Below are positions 1 to 8,646 of a stretch of DNA of 61,036 nt, one piece after another. Where the stretch lies: positions 1-61,036 of the forward strand of contig CANHVO010000007.1 of the NCBI GenBank assembly GCA_947463915.1, read 5' to 3'. This DNA is from Planctomycetaceae bacterium. GTDB lineage: Bacteria; Planctomycetota; Planctomycetia; Pirellulales; Pirellulaceae. The translations under genes and the position numbers were made by a program. Below the pieces are notes generated by a model. That model made no database searches, had not been told where the DNA came from, and was given only the letters and a program-made list of their open reading frames with translations. How positions within the stretch are numbered: the first letter of the stretch is position 1; every line of letters starts with the position of its first letter.

Positions 1-99
1 ATGCAGCTGCCTCAGAGGACTTATGCTTAGCACTCGTTGCAGGTGGGAAGCGTACTCTGTGTTAGTCTCGGTGATCGCTGTTATCTAAAATGCATCTTC
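1..99 (-). pseudogene. 3' fragment of a second GxxExxY gene
   Basis: This stretch is nearly identical (about 94 percent by eye) to 244-342, which encodes residues 214-246 of the intact GxxExxY gene next door. Read in the same minus-strand frame it has an in-frame amber codon where the intact gene has a Gln codon (TTT TAG against TTT CAG), so it cannot encode the domain. The window edge cuts it on the left. It lies just past a hairpin repeat, suggesting a tandem array of GxxExxY units of which only the 3' part of this one survives here. Confidence 0.7.
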
Positions 100-130
100 T
101 CTCCTCTGGGGCCGATTCCAAAACAGATTA

Positions 131-239
131 GGCAGAAAGATCGAACGCAGAAAGATGAGTCGCATTTACTTTTCTGCGTTCGATGTTTCTGCCTGATTTC
201 GTATCGTAACGAACTGAACTTGATGTCGAGCGACGTTTA
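131..239. repeat. 109-bp hairpin repeat, copy 1
   Basis: Direct repeat of 1005-1113 with one visible mismatch (C at 169, T at 1043). Its first 63 bases form a hairpin: arms 131-153 and 171-193 are 23 nt each with one mismatch, and the loop is 154-170. The rest (194-239) is an unpaired tail ending GACGTTTA. The stop codon of the GxxExxY gene lies in the hairpin loop, so its last 11 or so residues are repeat-encoded. The two copies bracket the GxxExxY gene. Confidence 0.9.
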
Positions 240-981
240 CCCAATGCAGCTGCCTCAGAGGACTTATGCTTAGCACTCGTTGCAGGTGGGAAGCGTACCC
301 TGTGTTAGGCTTAGTGATCGCTGTTATCTGAAATGCATCTTCCGGCGAAACGAGCAGAAATCGTTGAGAGGCAAGCTCAATTCCGGCACGCTTCGTTGGA
401 AGCATGACTTCCACTTTCTCCGAACCTCCAAGCAACGCAGTCACGGCTTCGACGTAGAGGTTTACACTTAAGGACGTACCCCAGTCTCGAATTAGCTCTA
501 CAATCAAGTTGACAAAAAATTCGGGACCACGATAACCCTCGCGATGAACCGTGAACGATCTTCTTTCGACGAAAGGTATTGCTGCATTGACGAACTCAGC
601 TTCGACCTTTTGGAAGGCAAAGTTGACAAGTTTCCCTCGTTCCAAGTTCAGGAGATTCAGGTATGTTAGGAGTTGGCCTCGGTGCGCATCGGATATCGCC
701 TTCACTACCTTCAGTTCATATACTGCTCTGTGATCAATGACATGATCCAAGTAGAGAGACTTTTGAAATGATTTATGGGATACAGAAATCTCGACCTCAC
801 GATCAACGTGGAAGCCGGTATGAATTAGCCGTGCTGCGAAGTCTGCCTGATAAACTCGTTCGTCAGCTAGACTGCCGATTGAATTTTGGCAGTCGAACGC
901 ATGCTGCATGACCTTGTAATCAAGGGTACTGAATTCATCCTGGGACATGGACCGGATAGGTACGCTGCATTGAATGGGCAT
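166..981 (-). CDS. GxxExxY protein, PD-(D/E)XK nuclease-like
   Basis: A 271-residue member of the GxxExxY family (PDDEXK_3-type), which is multicopy in planctomycetes and of unknown function. The fold is that of a PD-(D/E)XK nuclease. The N-terminal third carries the family block around IGSLADERVYQ (residues 34-45), where G, E and Y of the name align as G36, E41 and Y44. The acidic-Lys core follows: D80/D83 and YELK (88-91). The C-terminal part (about 145-261, FTVHREGYRGPEFF to PLRQLHWVNV) matches full-length relatives, so the gene is not truncated. The tail RNQAETSNAEK comes from the hairpin repeat that supplies the stop codon. The start at 981 fits the usual MPI opening of the family. Its position between two copies of the same hairpin suggests gene and repeat spread together. 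Confidence 0.85.
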   Translation of the reverse strand: MPIQCSVPIRSMSQDEFSTLDYKVMQHAFDCQNSIGSLADERVYQADFAARLIHTGFHVDREVEISVSHKSFQKSLYLDHVIDHRAVYELKVVKAISDAHRGQLLTYLNLLNLERGKLVNFAFQKVEAEFVNAAIPFVERRSFTVHREGYRGPEFFVNLIVELIRDWGTSLSVNLYVEAVTALLGGSEKVEVMLPTKRAGIELASQRFLLVSPEDAFQITAITKPNTGYASHLQRVLSISPLRQLHWVNVARHQVQFVTIRNQAETSNAEK

Positions 982-1004
982 GGTGGATTCAACACCTGTT
1001 TTTG

Positions 1005-1113
1005 GGCAGAAAGATCGAACGCAGAAAGATGAGTCGCATTTATTTTTCTGCGTTCGATGTTTCTGCCTGATTTCGTATCGTAACGAACTGAACTTGATGT
1101 CGAGCGACGTTTA
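1005..1113. repeat. 109-bp hairpin repeat, copy 2
   Basis: Second copy of the 131-239 element: arms 1005-1027 and 1045-1067, tail to 1113. The last three bases (TTA on plus) are the TAA stop codon of the CRTAC1 gene at 1111-3396. Because the same TTA ends copy 1, the stop codon probably belongs to the repeat, so the element appears to have inserted at the very end of that gene. It may also act as a terminator for it; no U tract follows. Confidence 0.9.
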
Positions 1114-3396
1114 GTACTTTAGAGATCGCCAGCTATCGCTCCCTTCTGTAATTTCAATAAACTGATTTGCTGGGATGTCTTTTAGAATTTGGCTCTTGCC
1201 GGTCTTTGGCCAGAAAACCTCCAATTCCTCGATCGATTCATTGCTGCCTAGTCCCAAGTGGATACGAAGTGGATTGGCTCCGAAGCTTCCTCCGGAGTCC
1301 ATCCAGCGATATACGTTTCGTTTGGTTTCGTCGCTGTTCTTCAGTGTTGCTCGGACTCGGCAACCGACACCGAATCGGTTTGATTCGGTTCCGACTAAAC
1401 GAATGTAGAGCCAGTGATTGTCCGTACCAGGATTGACGAATGCGGCCCTTGCAAATGCGTCACCTGAAAACCAACCACCCATGACCGCAAAGATATCAAC
1501 GTCACCATCACGATCGAAATCGGCTAAGGCAACACCGTGTCCTTTTTGCAAGTGTCCGACCCGAGCTGAAAAGGTAATGTCGACCAATTTCTTCCCTTGC
1601 TGGTTGTGGAACATAAGATTAGGAATCAATCCTTCGTAATCCACATAACCAGTTCCAAGGTACATGTCTAGAAAACCATCGTTGTCGATGTCCCCAGTGT
1701 TGATTCCCATGGGTTGAGTCACACGGCTAAAGCCCAACGACTCTCGTCGTTCCTCAAATTTTCTATCGGGAGTACCAAAGTAGAATGCGTCTGGTTCGTT
1801 TTCGTCCGCTTGACCGAGGTAGTCACGAACGACATGTTCCACTCCTGGCTTGTAACTCGAAACGTACAGATCCAACAAGCCATCGTTGTTCGCATCCCAA
1901 AACCAGATTGGGAAACTATAGAAGGGACCGTCGACTTTTAGCTCGGTCGCCATATCCACAAATGTTCCGTCGTGCTGGTTGCGATAGAGTGAGTTTCGGC
2001 CACCCAAGTTGGACACGTAAATGTCGGGCCAGCTATCTCCGTCATAGTCACCCCAAGCTACCCCTTTGGTCGGCAGGCCATTCACAACGCCAGCTGCAGG
2101 TGCGATATCCTTGAATCTTCCAGCATCGTTTTGAAACAACTGGCTCGGGAAGCCTTCATGTCCGACATACAAATCCAAATCGCCGTCATGATCAAAATCC
2201 GCCCAGGAAGCAGTCTGAGTTGGATACATCTCGTTGCCCAATCCAACCGCATAGGTGACATCCAAAAAATGGCCCTTGCCATCATTGCGAAGCAGCGACT
2301 TGGGATGTCGGCCGTGATTTTCTAGCCAAGCTCCTCTCAAAACGAGAATATCGATGTCGCCATCATTGTCGTAATCCGCTTGGACCAAGTTAAGACCACC
2401 CAGGATACCGCTCAAGTTGGCTTGCTCTGTTTCGTCGCGAAAGGTGTTGTCGCCATTGTTCACAAGATAACGCAGCGAACCGTTGGTTTCCCACGTGGAG
2501 AAGACAACATCCAAGTCCAGATCGCCATCAAAATCATCGACAATGACTCCGCCAGCGCAGCCCTTGATGTTGACATTCAGTTCCTTTGCTTTGTTAGTGA
2601 ACTCTCCAACAGGCGATTGCCCTCCTGAAAATTTGGCGGGATCAATGAGATATTGCTCTGGCACTTTGCTCGGATGCTCGCCAATGGTCATGTAAGCCAC
2701 ATTAAGCAGCCAGCGGGCCTTGAGGTCGCCCGGGACAAGCTCGAGCGCTTTTTCGAAGTACCGAATCGCGCCCATGCTGCTCGATTTGTCCTCATGCACA
2801 CCTTCTCCGCTAACAGGAAACAAGCAACGTTCTCCATTGATGCAGTGAACGCAGTTGACGGTTTCTGCGTCGCGGAGATAAGCGACCCCCAGAAGATAGT
2901 AGATCTGTTGCTTAACATCGAGCTTGATGGAATCACCCAGGCTATCGACCAAGTCGGTCGACGTTTGCATTTGCACGAGAGCTTCCTTGGTCCTCCCTGC
3001 TCGCAACAATTGCTGGCCGTAGAGGCCATGCATGACACTTTTGTCCCAAGCGGAGGCGCTCGGGCCGCTCGTCTTTAATGCGAGCTCAGCCATTTTGAGC
3101 GGCCGGACGCCCAGGAAGGGGTGATCTAGTTGCGATTGCTTATCGACTGCCTTTAGGGTGGCCAGCATGCGTTCATGACTTTGTTGAAATTCGTCCAACG
3201 GTACTGGCTCTGATTTGGGCTGCGGAGCCGGTACTGTCGCGCTTTTTGGTGGTTTCGTTTGGTTTTCTTTTGAAATGGTGCTCGATGCCAAATCGGATGG
3301 TTTCGGGTTGCAGCCTCCCAACGCCAAACAAATCGCTGCACCTAACCATCCGTAACGTCTTTTCTTTTTCCGATCAGATTGAATCACTTGAGACAC
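1111..3396 (-). CDS. CRTAC1-type lipoprotein, TPR plus FG-GAP plus ASPIC/UnbV
   Basis: A 761-residue secreted protein. Basic residues 9-14 and a hydrophobic stretch lead to lipobox LGGC (Cys29), so it should be lipid-anchored. Residues 70-245 are helical and TPR-like. They contain the Cys cluster NCVHC (181-185) with Cys191, a pattern often seen before FG-GAP repeats in this family. About 280-640 hold six or seven FG-GAP/VCBS units with calcium-loop motifs such as DFDGDLDLD, DYDNDGDID, DFDHDGDLD and DIDNDGFLD. The C-terminus (about 655-750) is an ASPIC/UnbV domain with HLGLGSNESI and VFWP. The start overlaps the Amt-like gene end by 23 nt, so the two are probably co-transcribed. Role unknown; family members are thought to be extracellular binding or adhesion proteins. 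Confidence 0.9.
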   Translation of the reverse strand: MSQVIQSDRKKKRRYGWLGAAICLALGGCNPKPSDLASSTISKENQTKPPKSATVPAPQPKSEPVPLDEFQQSHERMLATLKAVDKQSQLDHPFLGVRPLKMAELALKTSGPSASAWDKSVMHGLYGQQLLRAGRTKEALVQMQTSTDLVDSLGDSIKLDVKQQIYYLLGVAYLRDAETVNCVHCINGERCLFPVSGEGVHEDKSSSMGAIRYFEKALELVPGDLKARWLLNVAYMTIGEHPSKVPEQYLIDPAKFSGGQSPVGEFTNKAKELNVNIKGCAGGVIVDDFDGDLDLDVVFSTWETNGSLRYLVNNGDNTFRDETEQANLSGILGGLNLVQADYDNDGDIDILVLRGAWLENHGRHPKSLLRNDGKGHFLDVTYAVGLGNEMYPTQTASWADFDHDGDLDLYVGHEGFPSQLFQNDAGRFKDIAPAAGVVNGLPTKGVAWGDYDGDSWPDIYVSNLGGRNSLYRNQHDGTFVDMATELKVDGPFYSFPIWFWDANNDGLLDLYVSSYKPGVEHVVRDYLGQADENEPDAFYFGTPDRKFEERRESLGFSRVTQPMGINTGDIDNDGFLDMYLGTGYVDYEGLIPNLMFHNQQGKKLVDITFSARVGHLQKGHGVALADFDRDGDVDIFAVMGGWFSGDAFARAAFVNPGTDNHWLYIRLVGTESNRFGVGCRVRATLKNSDETKRNVYRWMDSGGSFGANPLRIHLGLGSNESIEELEVFWPKTGKSQILKDIPANQFIEITEGSDSWRSLKY

Positions 3397-4906
3397 CTAC
3401 AATCGAATGCTTAAAGAATCGCTTCAAAATCGACCCAAAAAAACGAGCTAACGGCATTATAAGAATGCCACCAATGAACGCCACGATCCCCGAAACCGCG
3501 CCGGTCAGCAATTGGACCCGCAGCAACTCAACGTTTCCATTGAACAGCCCAACAATGGGTCTGCCAGCGATATCGTTCCCCGCTACTTCCGCACTTGCAA
3601 ATACGCCCGTTAGAATCAGTCCCGCTAAGGCACTTACGCCATGGACCGCAAACACGAGCCACAGCAGGCTGACTGGTTCGTTCTTCTTGATGAGCAGTGT
3701 CAGTCTGGCCGCTAAGGACCCCAAAAAACCAATCACGATTGCAAACTCTGGAGAGACGCTCGCACTACCCGACGACACGGCTACCATTCCCGTTATCGGG
3801 CCAAACAGCCAGAGCAAACTACCTCGGTTGCCAGACGCCTTGAATTGCAAACCGGCCCATGTCAAATGGCCCATGCAGCCAGCTAGAAAGAAATTGGGCA
3901 AGTCAGGTGTCCAGCCAGGGGCCATTAGCGTTCGACAACCTCCCAGTACGAGCAGCCCCGCAATCCACAGTAGCCATCCAGTAACTAACCCGGTCGGATG
4001 AGAAGCTTTTTCGACGAGCGTATTCGATGGCGTTTTGATCCACCAAAGCCCTAGCGCAGTGAAACCTATGGCTAAATGTACCGGAATTGCGCTGCTCGCA
4101 TCGACACACTCCGCGAGCCATCCGCCACCCTGTGTCCAATAGCACAGAGGTACATAGACGCAGACACTCCAAAGCAGCCAAAATGGAATCGCAGGCCATT
4201 CTCCGATCCCTTTGCTGGCAATGATGCACAGAGGCACGATCGCTTGCAAATAGATCATCATTTGAAAGGTCATAAATAAGATGTGTGGAACTCGATCACC
4301 TACGCGTCTCAGAGGATGTTGCACGATGCCCGCGCCCCACGACGAACCGAGGCCGCCAAAGGCTGAGTGAGTCAACTCGCCAATGAAGACGTTGCCGGGC
4401 GCTATTTTGCGATCCATAACATCGACTTCCCTTTCTAGGACCCCATAAGTGTGGGCATTTCGAGAAAAGGCAAGCGAATAAAACAATAAAACCCATGCCA
4501 TCGCCAGAATACACAACAGACTAACGCTTTTACTGAGGCTCTCCAAATTCAACGACGCACCTTGCAACGAAGAATAAAATACATACACACCTGGCGCCAT
4601 CAAACAAAGTGCAACACAGATGGCTACTACCACAGAAAGAATGTCGCCAGACCGAAAAACTTCGGACCGCCAAACGCGAAGCCCAGGTACTGGTCCATAC
4701 GGTTCTGAGGAAGGAACGTTGGCAAGAAATTTTGCAACCTGATCCTCTGTGCGATCGGTAATTGGAGGGGGAGCAGTTTCCTGAAACAACGGTGGGCCAG
4801 GCACAGGTTCCTGAGCAAAAAGAGTCGCTGCATTCGGAAACACTACCAGACTCAAGAAGCTGAAATGGATGCAAGTCGTCCAAAGGTTAAGCTGGAGCGT
4901 GCGCAT
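3374..4906 (-). CDS. Diverged ammonium transporter (Amt)-like membrane protein
   Basis: About 510 residues from the ATG at 4906, chosen because it gives a signal peptide (MRTLQLNLW to LFAQ) and sits 10 bp after the upstream stop; a longer reading to 4975 is possible. A Pro-rich linker is followed by about 11 membrane spans. Amt/Rh hallmarks are present: MAPGVYVFYSSL in the first helix, WVLLFYSLAF, FQMMIYLQAIVP, CYWTQGGGWLAECVD, then Asp269 in VDASSAIPVH with His277, and His422 in AVHGVSALAGLILTGVFA. The last two match the twin-His pore pair of AmtB, and Asp269 matches its conserved Asp. Loops differ strongly from housekeeping Amt. It lies between two CRTAC1 genes in one operon, with no GlnK gene. 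Ammonium conduction or sensing is inferred. Confidence 0.75.
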   Translation of the reverse strand: MRTLQLNLWTTCIHFSFLSLVVFPNAATLFAQEPVPGPPLFQETAPPPITDRTEDQVAKFLANVPSSEPYGPVPGLRVWRSEVFRSGDILSVVVAICVALCLMAPGVYVFYSSLQGASLNLESLSKSVSLLCILAMAWVLLFYSLAFSRNAHTYGVLEREVDVMDRKIAPGNVFIGELTHSAFGGLGSSWGAGIVQHPLRRVGDRVPHILFMTFQMMIYLQAIVPLCIIASKGIGEWPAIPFWLLWSVCVYVPLCYWTQGGGWLAECVDASSAIPVHLAIGFTALGLWWIKTPSNTLVEKASHPTGLVTGWLLWIAGLLVLGGCRTLMAPGWTPDLPNFFLAGCMGHLTWAGLQFKASGNRGSLLWLFGPITGMVAVSSGSASVSPEFAIVIGFLGSLAARLTLLIKKNEPVSLLWLVFAVHGVSALAGLILTGVFASAEVAGNDIAGRPIVGLFNGNVELLRVQLLTGAVSGIVAFIGGILIMPLARFFGSILKRFFKHSIVGVSSDSI

Positions 4907-4916
4907 GATCGCTGAT

Positions 4917-6779
4917 CTACGGGTTTGAGTTGGAAGCACTGGTTCCTTGGACCAGCGACACTCGCTGATCAACAAGCACGCCAGGGAAGGTTTCTAACAC
5001 ACCATCTGGCCAATTCACTTCGATCCGTTCGATCCGCTCGGCATCGCCGAGACCAAAGTGAATGCACGTTTCGTTACTCGACAAAAAGCTCGTCGATGGT
5101 GCGACTTGAGAGGTCCATGAGCCCTTGTTCGTTTGGATGCGCACGATTGCACCAATCGCGTCCCGCCCCGAGACCGGCAGCCGACAATCGACTTTCAGCC
5201 AATGTCCATGGCGTGGAAGTTCATTGCGGTACATTCTCGCCCGATCACCAATGGCCGTTGTGACTAAATCAATGTCACCATCTTGATCTACATCGCCAAA
5301 GATGAGACCACGTGTGGAGTTGGCTGAGCGAGTGAATTCACCGGCAAAGTTGCTTTGGTCTGAATAGGTTCCTTTTGCGTTACCTAACAAAAGCTGATTC
5401 TTGTCATGGTATCTGTTCAAAAAGCCCTTATCGTTAGCTACCTCGACAACTTTATTTTGAAATGTGTCCTCGCCATGAGGTGGAAACATCGAGCCATCCG
5501 GGACCACAAAGCCGTTTACCATTGGCAGATCAAGCGTGCCGTCAAGGTCAAGGTCAACCCAAGCTACGCCCCAACCTGTATGTCGCCTGGTGAGCCTAAA
5601 GAGATCCGCTGCCTGCGACTTGTCCACGAAAAACCCATTCCCCGCATTTTCATAGAGCGTCGCTCCCTCGGTTACCAAATTCGTCACCAAGAGATCGAAA
5701 TCCGAATCGCGGTCAAAGTCGGCGCAGGCAACTCCCATGCATCCTTGCTTCACGCCATCACCGTTCAACGCGACACCACGTTCCATCGCTTTCTCAAGAA
5801 ATGTTCCATTGCCTTGGTTCATCCATAGACGATTCTCTCCCATGTCGTTTGCGATAAACACATCCGGCCACTTATTGCCGTCGAAATCGCCAATGGCTAA
5901 GCCGAGCCCATACGAGGACTTCGCACCAAAGCCAGACGCCTCGGTCACATCCGTAAACTTGGGTACTCCATCTTGGATCGATGCAGCTCCCTCATTTCTA
6001 TATAAGCGATCAATGGTGGTCTCGAATTTTTGAGGTCCGCAGTAGCTGATCGTATTTTTTGTAAATCCACAGGCGATAGAGTGATCATAGCGAGGGTCGG
6101 CGCAATAGTTGACGACGATCAAATCGAGCCAACCGTCGCGGTCGTAATCAAAAAATGCTGCAGCTGTTCCCCAATCGACGCAACCAAGTCCAGAGGCTGT
6201 TGTCACATCAACAAATTGGGTCCCTGCCTGATTGATATAGAATTGATCTGGACCGTAATTGGTAATGTAGATGTCAGGAAAGCCATCATTGTTGACGTCG
6301 CCAATGGCACAACCGTTTCCCAATTGTGTCTTACCTACACTACGACCGCTTTTGCTTAAACCGAATGATGTCGTCTCATCCGAAAAGACGCCGCTCGCCA
6401 GTTGTCGATAGAGTCTGTGTGAGAGGTTGACATCAGGTGGAATCTCGCGAGATGCTTTGGGGGATTGCCCTAAGTTAACCAGGAACAGATCGAGGTCGCC
6501 ATCTCGGTCGCAATCAAAAAGAGCACCGCCTGAGCCATTGATCTCTGGCATGAAATGCGTTCCAAAGGGCCCTACCGCTTGGACGAAATCCAAGTGGACT
6601 GCATCAGAAACATCAGTGAACCAAGACTCCTTGGAGTGTTCGGTAGTCGGGACAGAGAAAGGGGGTGGGACACTCTCTCGCAGTGCAACAGGCACACGTT
6701 CCTTTCCGGCCTGCCGTAACACTTCGAAAGCGAGTATGGATAAAGCAAGAGCTGCAACGACATACTTGATTCGTGTCAT
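4917..6779 (-). CDS. CRTAC1-type secreted protein, FG-GAP plus ASPIC/UnbV
   Basis: About 620 residues from ATG 6779. The longer in-frame start at 6851 is rejected because it lies beyond the terminator hairpin of the upstream gene (6800-6836). An N-terminal hydrophobic helix (YVVAALALSILAFEVL) is a signal anchor or uncleaved signal. FG-GAP units follow with DCDRDGDLD, DVNNDGFPD, DYDRDGWLD, DFDGNKWPD, DFDRDSDFD, DLDLDGTLD and DVDQDGDID. The region YCADPRYDHSIACG with NTISYCGP contains paired Cys typical of CRTAC1 homologues. The ASPIC/UnbV domain ends the protein (CIHFGLGDAERI, VNWPDG). The stop is 10 bp from the Amt-like start, indicating an operon. It resembles the plus-strand gene at 11764 more than the TPR-bearing ones. 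Function unknown; surface or periplasmic location inferred. Confidence 0.9.
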   Translation of the reverse strand: MTRIKYVVAALALSILAFEVLRQAGKERVPVALRESVPPPFSVPTTEHSKESWFTDVSDAVHLDFVQAVGPFGTHFMPEINGSGGALFDCDRDGDLDLFLVNLGQSPKASREIPPDVNLSHRLYRQLASGVFSDETTSFGLSKSGRSVGKTQLGNGCAIGDVNNDGFPDIYITNYGPDQFYINQAGTQFVDVTTASGLGCVDWGTAAAFFDYDRDGWLDLIVVNYCADPRYDHSIACGFTKNTISYCGPQKFETTIDRLYRNEGAASIQDGVPKFTDVTEASGFGAKSSYGLGLAIGDFDGNKWPDVFIANDMGENRLWMNQGNGTFLEKAMERGVALNGDGVKQGCMGVACADFDRDSDFDLLVTNLVTEGATLYENAGNGFFVDKSQAADLFRLTRRHTGWGVAWVDLDLDGTLDLPMVNGFVVPDGSMFPPHGEDTFQNKVVEVANDKGFLNRYHDKNQLLLGNAKGTYSDQSNFAGEFTRSANSTRGLIFGDVDQDGDIDLVTTAIGDRARMYRNELPRHGHWLKVDCRLPVSGRDAIGAIVRIQTNKGSWTSQVAPSTSFLSSNETCIHFGLGDAERIERIEVNWPDGVLETFPGVLVDQRVSLVQGTSASNSNP

Positions 6780-6799
6780 GGAGGTATTCCCGAAGGTAC

Positions 6800-6836
6800 A
6801 AAAAAAAAGCAATCCGAGATACGATCTCGGATTGCT
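6800..6836 (-). terminator. Rho-independent terminator of the DUF1559/lipoprotein unit
   Basis: Read on the minus strand, a perfect 13-bp stem (AGCAATCCGAGAT, plus coordinates 6808-6820, with 6824-6836) and 3-nt loop are followed at once by a run of eight or nine T. It lies about 30 bp after the lipoprotein stop and separates that unit from the CRTAC1 operon downstream. Confidence 0.93.
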
Positions 6837-6863
6837 TTGAGTTCGAGGCAAGAATTGCCAAAA

Positions 6864-7043
6864 CTACTTACCACCACCAGGTTTCTTGGTGACGTTGCCC
6901 ATCATGCTCTTCATGTCGGCGTCCATTGCTGCGTTCATTTCCTTGATCTTTTCCTCGGATGGAGGAGTCGGCTTGGAAGGACCGCAACCTGTGACTAAAA
7001 ACAATCCAAAACAAACCAAGCCCAATTGGCAAAACTTCTGCAT
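6864..7043 (-). CDS. Small lipoprotein paired with DUF1559
   Basis: A 59-residue protein read directly from the sequence. It opens MQKFCQLGLVCFGLF, carries lipobox LVTGC (Cys20), then a Pro/Lys/Glu-rich segment GPSKPTPPSEEKIKEM, several Met residues and a Gly-rich end (KKPGGGK). The Shine-Dalgarno TAGGAG lies 7 nt before ATG 7043. It follows the DUF1559 stop by 31 bp and is closed by the terminator at 6800-6836, giving a two-gene unit. Such tiny lipoproteins commonly accompany DUF1559 genes in planctomycetes; the shared function is unknown. An outer or inner membrane lipid anchor is inferred from the lipobox. Confidence 0.85.
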   Translation of the reverse strand: MQKFCQLGLVCFGLFLVTGCGPSKPTPPSEEKIKEMNAAMDADMKSMMGNVTKKPGGGK

Positions 7044-7074
7044 TCTTAACTCCTAAGTTTCTAGTGTGTATCAA

Positions 7075-8172
7075 CTATTCAGGGACTTGTACAACTTCAC
7101 CACCTGTAACTGTATTGATCGCTCCCCAAACTCCGGCACCTCGAGCGTAACCATTGGTTTGCTCACCGGGATAGTCCATCGAGTCGGATAGGAAGTGAAC
7201 GGAGCCGTCTGCGTACACAGCTTGTGCACCGCCTGTGTGTCGGCTGCTAGCACCAGGCCAGTTGTTGTTGATACCGAAGCAGTGCAAGAACGTTGGCTGC
7301 ATCGTGTAAGGAGCACCTCCCCACCAAAAACCGCCAAGATTACCATCAGGTCTTGGCAGATTCCAAGCACCGGATACGTCTCCGGCAGTATTCGCGGACA
7401 CTAGCAGTGTGCGGAACACAGCATTATCCGATCCGCCGCCACGTGGTTGTCCACCACCATTTCTTTGGTGACCACCGATGCCAGGTTTTGGCTCGAAAGC
7501 TTGAGTGGATGCCTCGACAACAGCAAGTGTGTTGGATGTTCCGTCAGTGATTGTTGAAATCGTGGTGTAGGTGTTCAAGTTAAAGAAGCCGCTAAGCGGG
7601 TGATTGGCGCGTTTCCACCAATCGTAGCCTTCAGAACCTGCGTAGTTGTTCCAAGCCATGTTGTACCGGTTGGCAGGAGCACCGAAGCCAGGGTCCGATG
7701 GGCACAAGAACATCGGGATTTTCTTTGAAATAATTGGCGTTCCATCTGGCAACATTTGGTAGCCCTGTGGATTTGCCAAAGTTGCCGAATTCGAGTCTGG
7801 ATTTGGACCAGCCAACGGCAAATTGAAATTGATCGCACTAAAGAGTGCTTGTTGTTCGCAGTACGGAAGAATACCGCAAACCCATGAAAAGTTTCGCTGT
7901 TGACCAGCGGTTGGTGCAGCAGTGCTATCCATTCTTCCGCTCTTCCAAACCGCGGCTGCAGGAAAGGACCTGGAAGCACTCTCGTAGTTCAACAACCCTA
8001 AGCCGATTTGCTTGAGATTATTCGAACAGGACATTCGGCGTGCAGCTTCGCGTGCAGCCTGGACCGCTGGCAATAACAAGCCAACGAGGATACCAATGAT
8101 TGCAATGACCACCAGCAGTTCGACGAGGGTAAAACCTCGACGAAAGGGCTTCCTAATACAAGAAATCGACAT
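7075..8172 (-). CDS. DUF1559 prepilin-type secreted protein
   Basis: About 365 residues from ATG 8172, preceded by GGAGA on the minus strand; the TTG at 8202 is less likely. The type IV prepilin-like N-terminus has a basic leader ending RRG, then [18 protein letters not shown] with the conserved Glu at +5. The segment [19 protein letters not shown] is the DUF1559 signature. The C-terminal part carries the H-x9-DG-like motif ([19 protein letters not shown]). Leader cleavage by a prepilin peptidase and assembly by type II or IV pilus-like machinery is expected for the family. DUF1559 proteins occur in tens to hundreds of copies in planctomycete genomes, with suspected roles in surface fibres and macromolecule uptake. 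It heads a unit with the small lipoprotein. Confidence 0.95.
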   Translation of the reverse strand: MSISCIRKPFRRGFTLVELLVVIAIIGILVGLLLPAVQAAREAARRMSCSNNLKQIGLGLLNYESASRSFPAAAVWKSGRMDSTAAPTAGQQRNFSWVCGILPYCEQQALFSAINFNLPLAGPNPDSNSATLANPQGYQMLPDGTPIISKKIPMFLCPSDPGFGAPANRYNMAWNNYAGSEGYDWWKRANHPLSGFFNLNTYTTISTITDGTSNTLAVVEASTQAFEPKPGIGGHQRNGGGQPRGGGSDNAVFRTLLVSANTAGDVSGAWNLPRPDGNLGGFWWGGAPYTMQPTFLHCFGINNNWPGASSRHTGGAQAVYADGSVHFLSDSMDYPGEQTNGYARGAGVWGAINTVTGGEVVQVPE

Positions 8173-8646
8173 TTCTAGTCTCCGAAAAAAAGGATGGATC
8201 AAAAAAGATGGCTAACGGCGAATGAGGTCCGCTAACGGTGATTGTCGTCCCGTAAGACAGAGCTTAACAAACATTTCGTCTGCTTTGTTAGCAGAAAAAA
8301 TTATTTCCAGCATTTTTTTCAAGTTTTTATTGGGATTCACACCCCCTTATTGGTGTTTTTGGGGGAGGATTTCGCATTAGAGTTGTTGATCGAAGGATGG
8401 CGCTAGTCGATTTTCTGGGTTTACCCAGCTTTTTTCACTTTGATGCTTGGTTCTGCGAGGCGATCAATGAGCAAAAGATTATGAAAGATTTGGTCATTTT
8501 TTGATTGCACGAGAGGGTGCGGCTGCTGCTCAAAGATGCCTAGCACGAGTGCATTGAGAAATGTAGCTGAATTCGTAAGAATCAAGACGCTTTGCAATCA
8601 AGACGCGGCCAGAATTCAGACGCGGCCAGAATTCTCACGAATTCTG
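8173..8646. other. Intergenic region upstream of DUF1559
   Basis: A 474-bp stretch without a supportable gene. It is AT-rich near 8280-8340 (runs of T and A), with a near-palindrome around 8338-8369 (ACACCCCC to GGGGGAGG), and ends in the 17-bp tandem repeat at 8601-8634. It must hold the minus-strand promoter of the DUF1559 unit and the 3' region of the 8647 gene, but I cannot point to a convincing -35/-10 pair. Confidence 0.5.
8601..8634. repeat. 17-bp tandem repeat, two exact copies
   Basis: AGACGCGGCCAGAATTC occurs at 8601-8617 and again at 8618-8634 without spacer, with a further GAATTC 6 bp on. It sits just past the 3' end of the 8647 CRTAC1 gene. It may be a slippage product; no function is evident. 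Confidence 0.9.

Noticed and set aside
37-471. Two similar small plus-strand reading frames (37-273 and 280-471)
   Set aside because: They are antisense to the GxxExxY gene and its fragment and are similar only because the DNA is repeated.
3246-4001. Plus-strand 251-residue reading frame
   Set aside because: It is antisense to the Amt-like and CRTAC1 genes and has no protein-like features.
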